From assembly GCA_963778185.1 (NCBI GenBank), contig CAVZTF010000003.1:372001-436000 (forward strand): a stretch of DNA of 64,000 bases, given 5' to 3'. This DNA comes from RPQJ01 sp963778185. Its GTDB lineage: Bacteria > Pseudomonadota > Gammaproteobacteria > Steroidobacterales > Steroidobacteraceae. The first letter of the stretch is position 1, and each line of letters starts with the position of its first letter. The position numbers and the translations under genes were made by a program. Below the pieces are notes generated by a model that saw nothing but the letters and a program-made list of their open reading frames with translations, searched no databases and was not told the origin of the DNA. Positions 7,660 to 15,990 of the stretch are shown here, piece after piece.

Positions 7660-9237
7660 ATGGGTGAGCCCAGTAAGCCCCTGATCGACGGCCTCCTCGA
7701 CGCGGATGCCTACCCGCATCCCGTCGAGACTCCGATCCGCGTCGCGGAGACTCACATCTCGTGGGTGCTGCTCACCGGGACGCTCGCGTACAAGATCAAG
7801 AAGCCATTACGGCTGAGTTTCCTGGACTACTCGACGCTCGAGCGACGGCACCGCTTTTGCGTAGAGGAAACGCGACTCAACGGGCGGTACGCCCCGGACC
7901 TCTACCTGGGCGTCGCCACGATCACCGGCACGATCGAGTCGCCGCGCGTCGACGGCACGGGCCCCGTGCTGGAATACGCCGTCCGCATGCGGCAATTCGA
8001 CCCGGCCGACGAACTCGACGCATTGCTCGGCTCGAGCATCGTCCCGCCCGCGGACGTCGCCGAACTCGGCCGGGCGATCGCCGGCTTTCACGCGGACGCC
8101 CAGCACGTCGACTTGGCGGAGCCGCACGGCTTGCCGGAGCGTGTGCATCGCGTGACGCTGGACAACTTCACGGAACTCTGTCGCCTGCCCGAGGCACGAC
8201 CCTGGTCCGCGCCGCTCGACGCGCTCGAGGAGTGGCTCAACGACCGCTACTCGCGATTGCATTCCCTGATGCGCGAGCGGCGCAAGGCCGGCCGCGTCCG
8301 GGAGTGCCATGGCGACCTGCATTGCGCGAACGTGGTGCGCTGGCGCGGCCGGCTGGTGCCGTTCGACGGCATCGAGTTCGACCCGGCCCTGCGCTACATC
8401 GACGTCATGAACGACCTTGCGTTCCTTACCATGGACCTCGCGGCACGGGGCCGTCCCCGCCTGCGTCACGCGGTGCTGCAAGCCTGGGTCGAGACGAGCG
8501 GCGACTTTGCGGGATTGCCCCTGCTGCCCTACTTCGAAGCCTACCGGGCGCTGGTGCGCGGCAAGGTCGCGGCGCTGCGCGCCTTGCAGTCCCCCATCGG
8601 CAGCCCCGGGAGGGAAGGCGCGATCGCCTCCGCACGGCGTTACGTGGACTGGGCGACGGAGCGGACGCGCCGACACCCGCCCGCGCTGATCCTCACCTGC
8701 GGGCTGTCGGGCTCGGGCAAGACCTGGCTCGCGGCCGGGCTGTCGTGCGATCTCGATGCGCTGCACCTGCGGTCGGATGTCGAGCGCAAGCGTCTCGCGG
8801 GGCTCGCGCCACTCGAGGATTCGAGGTCGCCGCCCGATGCTGGCATCTACACGCTCGAGTTCAACACGCGCACGTACGCACGCCTGCTCGAGTGCGCGCG
8901 CGCCGCCTTGCTGGGCGGCGAGGCCGTGATCGTCGACGCCGCGTTCCTGAGGCGCGCGGAGCGCCACAGCCTGCTGGCGCTGGCCCGTGAATTGTCGCTG
9001 CCTGCGACCATCCTGCACTGCCAGGCCCCGGCCGGGGAACTGCGCCGGCGCGTCGCCGAGCGAGCGCAGGCGAAGCGAGATGCCTCGGAGGCGGACCTCG
9101 GCGTGCTCGAGCGACAGCCGGGTTACTGGGAGGACTTCGACGAGACCGAGCGACCGCACGTCGTCGCGGTCGACACGACCGCGCCCGACGTGCGTCAGGG
9201 GACGGCACGGCAGCTGCGGCAGGGACGCGCGCCCTGA
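7660..9237 (+). CDS. APH-like kinase fused to a P-loop (AAA_33) kinase
   Basis: 525 aa from ATG 7660. Residues about 20-330 form an APH-type kinase: YKIKKPLRLSFLDY, catalytic loop ECHGDLHCANVV, metal Asp in PFDGIEFD. Residues about 345-510 form a P-loop kinase with Walker A GLSGSGKTW and a following LRSDVERK. This APH+AAA_33 architecture recurs in stress and dormancy loci (mycobacterial Rv2004c, as I recall). The substrate is unknown; a phosphotransferase acting on a sugar or nucleotide-like metabolite is only an inference. It follows the nicotinamidase remnant and converges on the universal stress protein gene. Confidence 0.82.
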   Translation: MGEPSKPLIDGLLDADAYPHPVETPIRVAETHISWVLLTGTLAYKIKKPLRLSFLDYSTLERRHRFCVEETRLNGRYAPDLYLGVATITGTIESPRVDGTGPVLEYAVRMRQFDPADELDALLGSSIVPPADVAELGRAIAGFHADAQHVDLAEPHGLPERVHRVTLDNFTELCRLPEARPWSAPLDALEEWLNDRYSRLHSLMRERRKAGRVRECHGDLHCANVVRWRGRLVPFDGIEFDPALRYIDVMNDLAFLTMDLAARGRPRLRHAVLQAWVETSGDFAGLPLLPYFEAYRALVRGKVAALRALQSPIGSPGREGAIASARRYVDWATERTRRHPPALILTCGLSGSGKTWLAAGLSCDLDALHLRSDVERKRLAGLAPLEDSRSPPDAGIYTLEFNTRTYARLLECARAALLGGEAVIVDAAFLRRAERHSLLALARELSLPATILHCQAPAGELRRRVAERAQAKRDASEADLGVLERQPGYWEDFDETERPHVVAVDTTAPDVRQGTARQLRQGRAP

Positions 9238-9252
9238 CTGCCACGGTCGGGC

Positions 9253-10170
9253 TCAGCTCGAGACCGGCTTTTCGATCCACACGTTGCAGGGCAAGCGGTC
9301 GAGCACCGATTCCGCCGTGCTGCCGACGAACCAGCGCTCCAGGCGGCGGCGTGATATGGCACCCATGACGACGAGCCCGACCTCGAGCGCCTTTGCCTCC
9401 GCGACGATGTCGCGCGCGGGCGCGCCCACCCGCAGGTGCGCGCGCACAGGCGGCACGCCGTGCGCGCCCAGCAGGTCGAGAAACGCCCTTTCCGACTGCG
9501 CCGGCGTTCGCTCGGCGGCCGGCAGTGCCGCGGCGGCAATGTAGGCATCCCCCACGACGGTCACGGGCGCCGGGACCGAGAAGACGTGCAGCGCGTGCAG
9601 CTCGCCGTCGAGCCTGCCGGCGAGCGTCACGGCGCGTTCCAGCAACTGGTGGTCGAGGGCGCCCGGCTTGTCGTGGGCGTGCATGGGGTCGACGCAGACC
9701 AGCACCGGCCGCCCGGCCAGCCGCTTCGCCTCCTTGACCAGCAGCAACGGCACCGGGCAATCGCGGATCAGGTGCCAATCCGACCCGGTGAAGAGCGTGC
9801 GCTCGATCGGGTTGTGATAGACGCTGTGCTTCACGACCAGGTCCGGTCGCGTGGCGGCGACGCGAGCGAGCACGACCTCGTGGAAAGGCGTGCCCCACAG
9901 CGCTTCGTCGAGCGCGACGACGCCCGCCGCCGCTGCGCGTTGCACGTGGTGCTCGAGCATCGCCTGGTGCCCGGCCATGACCGAATCGTGGAACTCCTGC
10001 AGCGTGGCCGAGGGCGGCGTGAAATACGCGGCGTGCAGGTCCTGATAGTCTGCCACGAGGAGTTCGAGTCGCGCGTCGTAACGCCGCGCCAGCTCGAGGG
10101 CCGCGTCGAAGGCCGGCTGCGCTTCGCCGTGCGGCTCCATCAAGACGAGGATGTTGCGCAGTGCGTCCAT
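9253..10170 (-). CDS. Universal stress protein, tandem UspA domains
   Basis: 305 aa. Two UspA domains: residues about 5-145 (starts NILVLMEPHGEAQPAFDAA) and 155-303. The second has the nucleotide-loop-like ending VVMGAISRRRLERWFVGSTAE before VLDRLPCNVWIEKP. The E. coli relative is UspE, which acts in stress survival and motility control. It starts 14 bases after the stop of the symporter gene on the same strand, so the two form an operon; regulation is not visible. Confidence 0.88.
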   Translation of the reverse strand: MDALRNILVLMEPHGEAQPAFDAALELARRYDARLELLVADYQDLHAAYFTPPSATLQEFHDSVMAGHQAMLEHHVQRAAAAGVVALDEALWGTPFHEVVLARVAATRPDLVVKHSVYHNPIERTLFTGSDWHLIRDCPVPLLLVKEAKRLAGRPVLVCVDPMHAHDKPGALDHQLLERAVTLAGRLDGELHALHVFSVPAPVTVVGDAYIAAAALPAAERTPAQSERAFLDLLGAHGVPPVRAHLRVGAPARDIVAEAKALEVGLVVMGAISRRRLERWFVGSTAESVLDRLPCNVWIEKPVSS

Positions 10171-10184
10171 GGGATGTCCCTGGG

Positions 10185-11501
10185 TCAGGCCATGCCGCGC
10201 GACTTCTGCGCGGCGTCCACCACGGCGGTGGTTACCATGTCGGACCCGACGTTGGTCGCCGTGCGCGTCATGTCGAGGATCCGGTCCACGCCGAGGATGA
10301 TGCCGATGCCTTCCGGCGGGATGCCGAAGGCAACCAGCAGCCCTGCGATCAGCGGCAACGACCCGCCCGGGATGGCCGCGACTGCGACGGCGCTGAGCAC
10401 GGACAGGAACACGAGCGTCAGCTGCTGCATGAGGTCGAGGTGGACACCGAAGACCTGCGCGACGAACAGCACGACGCAACCCTCGTAGAGCGCCGTGCCG
10501 CTCATGTTCATCGTCGTGCCGAGCGGCAGCACGAAACCCGCCGTCGAGGGCGCGATGCCGAGGCGTTCGCGCGCTGCAGCCAGCGCCGCGGGCAGCGTGG
10601 CGCTGCTCGAGCTGGTGGAAAATGCCGTGACCAGCACGTCCTTGATCTGGCGGAAGAACTCCGTTGGGCTGCGTTTCGCCAGGAACCTGAGCCACAGCGA
10701 CATCGTGCCGAAGAGGTGCAGCAGCAGCATCGCGACGCAGCCGACGACGAACAGGCCGAGCGCGAGCAGGATGTCGACGCCCACCTTCACCACGACGCTG
10801 AAGATCATGGCCGGCACGGCGTACGGCGCCAGCCGCAGCGCGAAGTGCACGATGCCGGTCATGAGCTCGGTGACCGTTTCCAGTCCGTGCTGGAACCCCT
10901 GTCTGCGTTCCTTCGGCAACCCCAGGCCCGCAGCGCCCACCAGGATGGCGAACAGGATCAGTGGCAGGACGTCGCCGAGCGCGTTGCGCTGGTTGCCCAC
11001 GAACGCGCCGAACAGGTTGCGCGGCATGAACACGTCGACGACTGCCGCGGGCGTCATGGACGGGCGTGCCGCGCCGGTCTCGACGTGTTTCTGCGCCTGG
11101 CCGCTGTACTCCTGGACGAGTCGCGCCGTGGTCTCGTCGTCGAGACGGCTGCCGGGCTGCAGCGTGTTCATCATCACGAGCCCGAGCACGACCGCGATGC
11201 CCATGTTGAGGAAGAACAGCGTGAACGTGCGACCCGCCAGCGGCCCGAGGTGCGACAGCTCGCCGAGCTGCACCACGCCGTTGGCGAGCGAGGCGAACAC
11301 GAGCGGGATCACCACGAAGAACAGCATCCGCAGGAAGACCTGGCCGAGCGGGTCGCAGATCGTCGTGGCGAACCACTGCGCCCCCGCGAGGGCCCGCGGC
11401 GCGAACGAGCCGATGGCGAGCACCGCGGCGCCCAGGACGGCGCCGAGCACGAGGCCGAGAAGGATGCGATTGGCGAGTTTCGCGTCGGTGGATTCGGACA
11501 C
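10185..11501 (-). CDS. Dicarboxylate/amino acid:cation symporter (DAACS family)
   Basis: 438 aa inner-membrane secondary transporter with 8 membrane spans and two hairpins expected. The Ser-rich hairpin tip (TSSSSATLPA), a GTTMNMSGTALYE motif in TM7 and DMTRTATNVGSDM in TM8 are visible. TM8 keeps the Asp, Arg, Thr, Asn and Asp residues that bind acidic substrate and sodium in GltPh, suggesting an aspartate/glutamate or C4-dicarboxylate substrate. The TM7 motif is unusual: NMSGT replaces the near-invariant NMDGT, so a sodium ligand is changed. It leads the operon with the universal stress protein. Confidence 0.87.
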   Translation of the reverse strand: MSESTDAKLANRILLGLVLGAVLGAAVLAIGSFAPRALAGAQWFATTICDPLGQVFLRMLFFVVIPLVFASLANGVVQLGELSHLGPLAGRTFTLFFLNMGIAVVLGLVMMNTLQPGSRLDDETTARLVQEYSGQAQKHVETGAARPSMTPAAVVDVFMPRNLFGAFVGNQRNALGDVLPLILFAILVGAAGLGLPKERRQGFQHGLETVTELMTGIVHFALRLAPYAVPAMIFSVVVKVGVDILLALGLFVVGCVAMLLLHLFGTMSLWLRFLAKRSPTEFFRQIKDVLVTAFSTSSSSATLPAALAAARERLGIAPSTAGFVLPLGTTMNMSGTALYEGCVVLFVAQVFGVHLDLMQQLTLVFLSVLSAVAVAAIPGGSLPLIAGLLVAFGIPPEGIGIILGVDRILDMTRTATNVGSDMVTTAVVDAAQKSRGMA

Positions 11502-11699
11502 TCAGCGCTGCTCCGCCCGGGCCGGCAGGTCGCTGGCGATTGCGGCGACTCGACCGCTACGGACCCGCAGGTTCCCCATGCACGCTCCCCGATTCGTGGG
11601 CCGCGACGACCGCGCGGCGAACTCGTTGTCCGGGCGATTCTATACTGACGCGACGCGGTGGGGCCGCCGCCGGCTGCCGGGTTCGCGACTGAGGGAATG

Positions 11700-11776
<77 letters not shown>

Positions 11777-11948
11777 ACTGAGGCGGTCCCCGGGAGCGCC
11801 GGGAAGATCCCGGCCATACGGGACCGCGAATTTTGGGGAGGCTGCGCCGGGGAGTCAAGGCATCCCCAGGAAGCGGCGCTGGCTCCGCCCCGCCGGCCTC
11901 GCCCGCATGTGCGAAGATAGCCCCACGGCTTCCGAGAGGAGACAGACC

Positions 11949-13283
11949 ATGCGCAGCCTACCCAAGGCCCTGTTGATCGCTGGCTCGATCCTTGCGACCT
12001 GCCCGGCCCTTGCCCAGGAGGCCAAGCGCCCGGCGGACAAGCCGCCCGTCTCCCAGGGCTGGATCGACATCGCGACCTACGCCTCGCCCGGCATGGGTGG
12101 CATGGGCGGGATGATGGGCGGGATGATGGGAGGCAGCGGCGGACGCAACATGCCACTGTCCGCGCTGATGGGCGGCAAGAAGGGCGACGCGGTGTTCGGA
12201 CAGGCCCAGGCCGGCGGCGGCGACGGCAGCTACGTGGACGTGACGCTGCGCACCAGCCGCAATCCGAGTCTTGCCGAGGCGCTGCAGGCCGTCCCGCAGG
12301 CCAGCAAGCTTGCGCCAACGCTGCAGCTCAAGGTCCTGCCGCAGGCCAAGCCTGTCCCGGAAACGTATGGGGACGAGACGGTGCAGGAAGCACCGGAGCA
12401 GCCCAAGGGCAAGATCAAGCTCTACTGGGGTTGCGGCACCACCGTGCGCCCCGGCCAGCCGAAAGTGGTCGATTTCGCGACCGGCACCGTGGGCCAAATG
12501 GCGGACATCTTCAAGGGTCGGCGCGCGACGCAACGCGGTGCGCATTCGGCACCGGGCCGGCCGGTTTGGCCCAACCTCGTCGACAAGCGCCGCGTGCCGG
12601 ATGGCGCCTCGCTCACCGGTGCCCACGCCTTCACGGGGCAGGGCGTGCCCGAGAGTTTCAATTTCAACCTGCCCGCCGCGCAGGACATCATGCCGCCGAT
12701 CGCGCTGAAGCAGGCCCAGGTGGACGGCGTCACGCAGCTCGCCTGGCAGGCGTTGCCGACGGCCCGCGCGTACTTCATCGCCGCGATGGGCGGCAAGGGC
12801 GACGCCGCCGGCAGTGCGGAGATGACGCTGTGGACGTCGAGCGAGTTGCCCGACTCTGGTTTCGGGCTCGTCGACTACCAGACCAACAAGTCGGTGGACC
12901 AGTGGCTCAAGGAAAAGGTCCTGCTGCCGCCGACGACGACGCGTTGCGACGTGCCTAAGGGCATCTTCGAGGAAGGTGCGGGCGGAATGCTGCGCATGAT
13001 CGCGTACGGCAGCGAACTCAACATGGCCTACCCGCCCCGCCCGACCGATCCGAAGGTCGCGTGGGAGCCGGACTGGTCGCTCAAGGTGCGCGTCAAGTCC
13101 GTGGCCATGAGCATGCTCGGCACGCCGGGCATGGACGAAGCCGCCGGCATGGAGGGCGGCGCCGCGGACGGCACGACGGCGCCTGGCGAGGCGACCGACG
13201 ACGCGACGGCGGACCAGCCCAAGAAGAAAAAGAAGTTCAGCCTGAAGGACGCGCTCGACGCCGCCAAGGACTCGCTGCCGTAA
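11949..13283 (+). CDS. Secreted or periplasmic protein of unknown function with Met/Gly-rich segment
   Basis: 444 aa; start at 11949 with GAGGAGA upstream. Signal peptide MRSLPKALLIAGSILATCPALA. Mature residues about 37-57 are a Gly-Met repeat (GMGGMGGMMGGMMGG), a possible metal-binding or flexible linker. A middle region with KIKLYWGCGTTVRPGQPKVVDF is followed by a beta-rich C-terminal domain. The tail is acidic, then ends in a Lys run and a short helix (KKKKKFSLKDALDAAKDSLP). I do not recognise an enzymatic family. Its stop codon lies inside the first of three TAACAGG-like direct repeats, next to a large palindrome. Confidence 0.72.
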   Translation: MRSLPKALLIAGSILATCPALAQEAKRPADKPPVSQGWIDIATYASPGMGGMGGMMGGMMGGSGGRNMPLSALMGGKKGDAVFGQAQAGGGDGSYVDVTLRTSRNPSLAEALQAVPQASKLAPTLQLKVLPQAKPVPETYGDETVQEAPEQPKGKIKLYWGCGTTVRPGQPKVVDFATGTVGQMADIFKGRRATQRGAHSAPGRPVWPNLVDKRRVPDGASLTGAHAFTGQGVPESFNFNLPAAQDIMPPIALKQAQVDGVTQLAWQALPTARAYFIAAMGGKGDAAGSAEMTLWTSSELPDSGFGLVDYQTNKSVDQWLKEKVLLPPTTTRCDVPKGIFEEGAGGMLRMIAYGSELNMAYPPRPTDPKVAWEPDWSLKVRVKSVAMSMLGTPGMDEAAGMEGGAADGTTAPGEATDDATADQPKKKKKFSLKDALDAAKDSLP

Positions 13284-13377
13284 CAGGCGTAACAGGTAAC
13301 AGGTGCCAGTGGTCGGATCGGTCGCATCGGCCGGATCGGTCGGACCCTCGGATCCGACCGATCCGACCACTGGCACC
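13281..13377. repeat. Short direct repeats plus 76-bp palindrome between convergent genes
   Basis: Three taacagg-type direct repeats (13281-13303) run into a palindrome with perfect 23-base arms at 13302-13324 and 13355-13377, separated by 30 bases that contain further ggatcggtcgg copies and can fold on themselves. It fills the gap between the converging genes ending at 13283 and 13380. It would act as a strong bidirectional terminator and may be a REP/MITE-type element; no T-tract is present. Confidence 0.7.
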
Positions 13378-13379
13378 GT

Positions 13380-14474
13380 TCAGACGTTGAAGCGGAAGTG
13401 CATGACGTCGCCCTCACGGACGACGTAGTCCTTGCCCTCGAGACGCATCTTTCCCGCCTCCTTCGCGCCCTGCTCGCCCTTGCAGGCGATGAAGTCGTCG
13501 TAGGAGATGACTTCCGCGCGGATGAAGCCCTTTTCGAAATCAGTGTGGATCTCGCCCGCCGCCTGCGGCGCATTCGCGCCGATGTGCGAAGTCCACGCGC
13601 GCACTTCCTTGACGCCGGCCGTGAAGAACGTCAGCAGCCCGAGCAGGTGATACGCCGCGCGGATCACGCGGTTCAGGCCTGCCTCGTGCAATCCGAGCTC
13701 CTCGAGGAACGCGAGGCGGTCTGCTTCGTCGAGCTGCGCGATCTCAGCCTCGATCGCCGCGCACACCGGCACGACGTCGGCGCCCTCGGTGTCGGCGAGC
13801 GCCTGCACCGCGTCGAGGTACGGATTGTCGTGGAAGCCGCTCTCCGCGACGTTCGCCACGTACATCAGCGGCTTGATCGTGATGAGGTGCAGCTCCCGGA
13901 GCAACGGCCGCTCCGCCGCATCGAGCGGCAGCGTGCGGGCAGGCTTGCCGGAGTTCAGATGCTCCCGCATGCGCTTGAGCGTCTCGCGCAGCCGGATTGC
14001 GTCCTTGTCGCCCGCCTTCGACGCCTTCTCGGCGCGCTGCAGGCCGCGCTCGACCGTGTCGAGGTCGGCGAGCGCCAGCTCGGTATTGATGATCTCGATG
14101 TCTGCGAGCGGATCGATGCGCCCCGCGACGTGCACGACGTCTTCGTCCACGAAGCAGCGCACCACGTGCGCGATGGCGTCAGTCTCGCGGATGTGCGACA
14201 GGAACTTGTTGCCGAGGCCCTCGCCCTTCGACGCGCCCGCGACCAGTCCCGCGATGTCCACGAACTCGACCGTGGTGGGCAGGATCCGCTCCGGCCTGAC
14301 GATCTCGGCGAGCGCCTTGAGCCGCAGGTCCGGCACCGGCACGACGCCCACGTTGGGGTCGATGGTGCAGAAGGGGTAGTTCTCGGCCGCGGCGTTCTGC
14401 GCCTGCGTCACCGCGTTGAAGAGCGTGGACTTGCCGACGTTAGGCAGGCCGACGATGCCGCATTTGATGCCCAT
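13380..14474 (-). CDS. ychF: Redox-regulated ATPase YchF (Obg-like)
   Basis: 364 aa, full length for YchF/OLA1. P-loop GLPNVGKST near the N terminus, switch and G3 motif VDIAGLVAGASKGEGLGN, the G4 position relaxed towards ATP as in all YchF proteins, a central coiled coil and a C-terminal TGS domain (FFTAGVKEVRAWT through EGDVMHFRFNV). It binds ribosomes and is linked to translation and oxidative stress. It is last in the order prs–rplY–pth–ychF, as in most Gammaproteobacteria. Confidence 0.97.
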   Translation of the reverse strand: MGIKCGIVGLPNVGKSTLFNAVTQAQNAAAENYPFCTIDPNVGVVPVPDLRLKALAEIVRPERILPTTVEFVDIAGLVAGASKGEGLGNKFLSHIRETDAIAHVVRCFVDEDVVHVAGRIDPLADIEIINTELALADLDTVERGLQRAEKASKAGDKDAIRLRETLKRMREHLNSGKPARTLPLDAAERPLLRELHLITIKPLMYVANVAESGFHDNPYLDAVQALADTEGADVVPVCAAIEAEIAQLDEADRLAFLEELGLHEAGLNRVIRAAYHLLGLLTFFTAGVKEVRAWTSHIGANAPQAAGEIHTDFEKGFIRAEVISYDDFIACKGEQGAKEAGKMRLEGKDYVVREGDVMHFRFNV

Positions 14475-14529
14475 GTTCGCGAGATACGCCGTGTTTGGTT
14501 GAGAGGTCGCGACGAGGCCGCCGCGGTCG

Positions 14530-15114
14530 TCACTTGTCCTGCGTGTGCAGTGCCTTCATGGCCTTCTCGGCGCCATCACGCACGAGGATCGCGAGCGCAT
14601 CGATCGACGTGCCGATGCTCGCGACGATCGCTTCCTCGTCCGCCGCCGACGCGCGCTGCAGGACGTAGTCGATCACCTGGTCGCGGTCGCCGGGGTGGCC
14701 GATGCCGATGCGCAGTCGCCAGAAATCCGCGCCGCAATGCGTAATGGTGTCGCGCAGACCGTTGTGACCGCCGTGGCCGCCGCCGAGCTTGAAGCGTGCC
14801 ACGCCGGGCGGAAGGTCGAGCTCGTCGTGCACCACGAGCAGCTCGCCGACCGGCGCCTTCAGGTAGTCGAGCAGCGCGCGCACCGAGAGGCCGCTGCGGT
14901 TCATGTAGGTCTGCGGCTTGAGCAGCACGACCTCCTGTCCGTCGACCGCGACGCGCGCAACCTCGCCCTGGTAGCGGGCATGCGGGCGGAACTGCACGCC
15001 CTGGGCGCGCGCGAGCGCATCGACGAACCAGAACCCGGCGTTGTGCCGGGTAAGCCGGTGCTCCGGACCCGGATTGCCGAGCCCGACGATGATCTGCAGG
15101 GGAGTACCAGCCAT
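14530..15114 (-). CDS. pth: Peptidyl-tRNA hydrolase
   Basis: 194 aa. Frees tRNA from peptidyl-tRNA released by stalled ribosomes. Conserved: VGLGNPGPEHRLTRHNAGFWFVD (cut here at the catalytic His region), PQTYMNRSG, HDELDLPPGVARFK and GHNGLRD. It lies between rplY and ychF; about 55 bases separate it from ychF. Confidence 0.97.
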   Translation of the reverse strand: MAGTPLQIIVGLGNPGPEHRLTRHNAGFWFVDALARAQGVQFRPHARYQGEVARVAVDGQEVVLLKPQTYMNRSGLSVRALLDYLKAPVGELLVVHDELDLPPGVARFKLGGGHGGHNGLRDTITHCGADFWRLRIGIGHPGDRDQVIDYVLQRASAADEEAIVASIGTSIDALAILVRDGAEKAMKALHTQDK

Positions 15115-15180
15115 GTTTCAGTCCGGAAAAAGACCGGGCCGCCCCGGAGGGCGGCCCGGATCCTGCGGCCCGCGGGCCGG

Positions 15181-15900
15181 TTACTTCTTCGCTTCCTTGC
15201 CCTTGGCCTCGGCCGCGGGCTTCGCCGCCGCCGCCACCGCGCCTGGCGCAGCCGCAGTTGCCGCCGGTGCCGCCGCCGCTGCCGCTGCCGCTGCCGCGCC
15301 CTCCGCGGTGACCGCCTCGACCTCCTCCGCACGAGCGTGGTGGATCGACACCACCGGCGCATTGCGGCCGTGGGTCAACTCGGGGATCTCGACGCCTTCC
15401 GGCACCTTCAGGTCGGCGAGGTAGAGCATCTGGTTCATGTCGAGGCCCGACAGGTCGACGTCCACGAACTCCGGCAGGTCCTTCGGCAGGCAGCTCACCT
15501 CGACGTCGTTGCGCAGGTGCGAGACCAGGCCGCCCTTCTTCACGCCCGGCGCCACGGCGTCGTTGTGGAAATGCAGCGGGATCCTGATGCGGATCTTCTC
15601 GTCCTCGAGCACGCGCTGCAGGTCGACGTGCAGGATGGCGTTCCTGGCCGGATGGCGCTGCACGTCCTTCAGGATCGCCGCCTGCGTGACCTCGCCGACG
15701 CGCAGGTTGATGATCGTGGAGTAGAAGCGCTCATTGTCCAGCATCAGCAGCAGCCTGGTGTGGTCGATCGCCAGCGCGCGCGGCTCGCGGTGGCCACCGT
15801 AGAGGATGGCAGGCACCTTGCTCGCGTGACGCAGGCGGCGGCTCGCACCTTTGCCCTGCGCGTCACGGAACTCGGCGTTGAGTTCGAAGGAAGTCTTCAT
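15181..15900 (-). CDS. rplY: 50S ribosomal protein L25 (Ctc form)
   Basis: 239 aa from ATG 15900 with GGAG eight bases upstream. Residues 1-95 are the 5S-rRNA-binding L25 domain (SRRLRHASKVPAILYGG; RHPARNAILHVDLQ), followed by the TL5/Ctc beta domain to about 190. The tail from about 200 is a low-complexity Ala run ending in a Lys/Glu/Ala segment. Ala-rich Ctc tails are common in GC-rich genomes; this one is long and probably disordered. It lies between prs and pth. Confidence 0.96.
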   Translation of the reverse strand: MKTSFELNAEFRDAQGKGASRRLRHASKVPAILYGGHREPRALAIDHTRLLLMLDNERFYSTIINLRVGEVTQAAILKDVQRHPARNAILHVDLQRVLEDEKIRIRIPLHFHNDAVAPGVKKGGLVSHLRNDVEVSCLPKDLPEFVDVDLSGLDMNQMLYLADLKVPEGVEIPELTHGRNAPVVSIHHARAEEVEAVTAEGAAAAAAAAAAPAATAAAPGAVAAAAKPAAEAKGKEAKK

Positions 15901-15990
15901 GTGCATCTCCAATTGTCGTCAACACGCCGCCCACTCGCGACCAAGTCGGGCGGCACCAGGAAAGGGGCGGCCGGTCGCCGCCCCGTCCCT

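Noticed and set aside
9253..11376. 707-codon frame joining the symporter region to the universal stress protein
   Set aside because: Only the part after ATG 10170 is protein-like; the upstream part is a shadow of the symporter gene in another frame.
15200..15310. Nucleotide repeat in the L25 gene as a mobile or CRISPR-like repeat
   Set aside because: It is simply the Ala-rich low-complexity tail of a Ctc-type protein. No CRISPR array was seen anywhere in the window.
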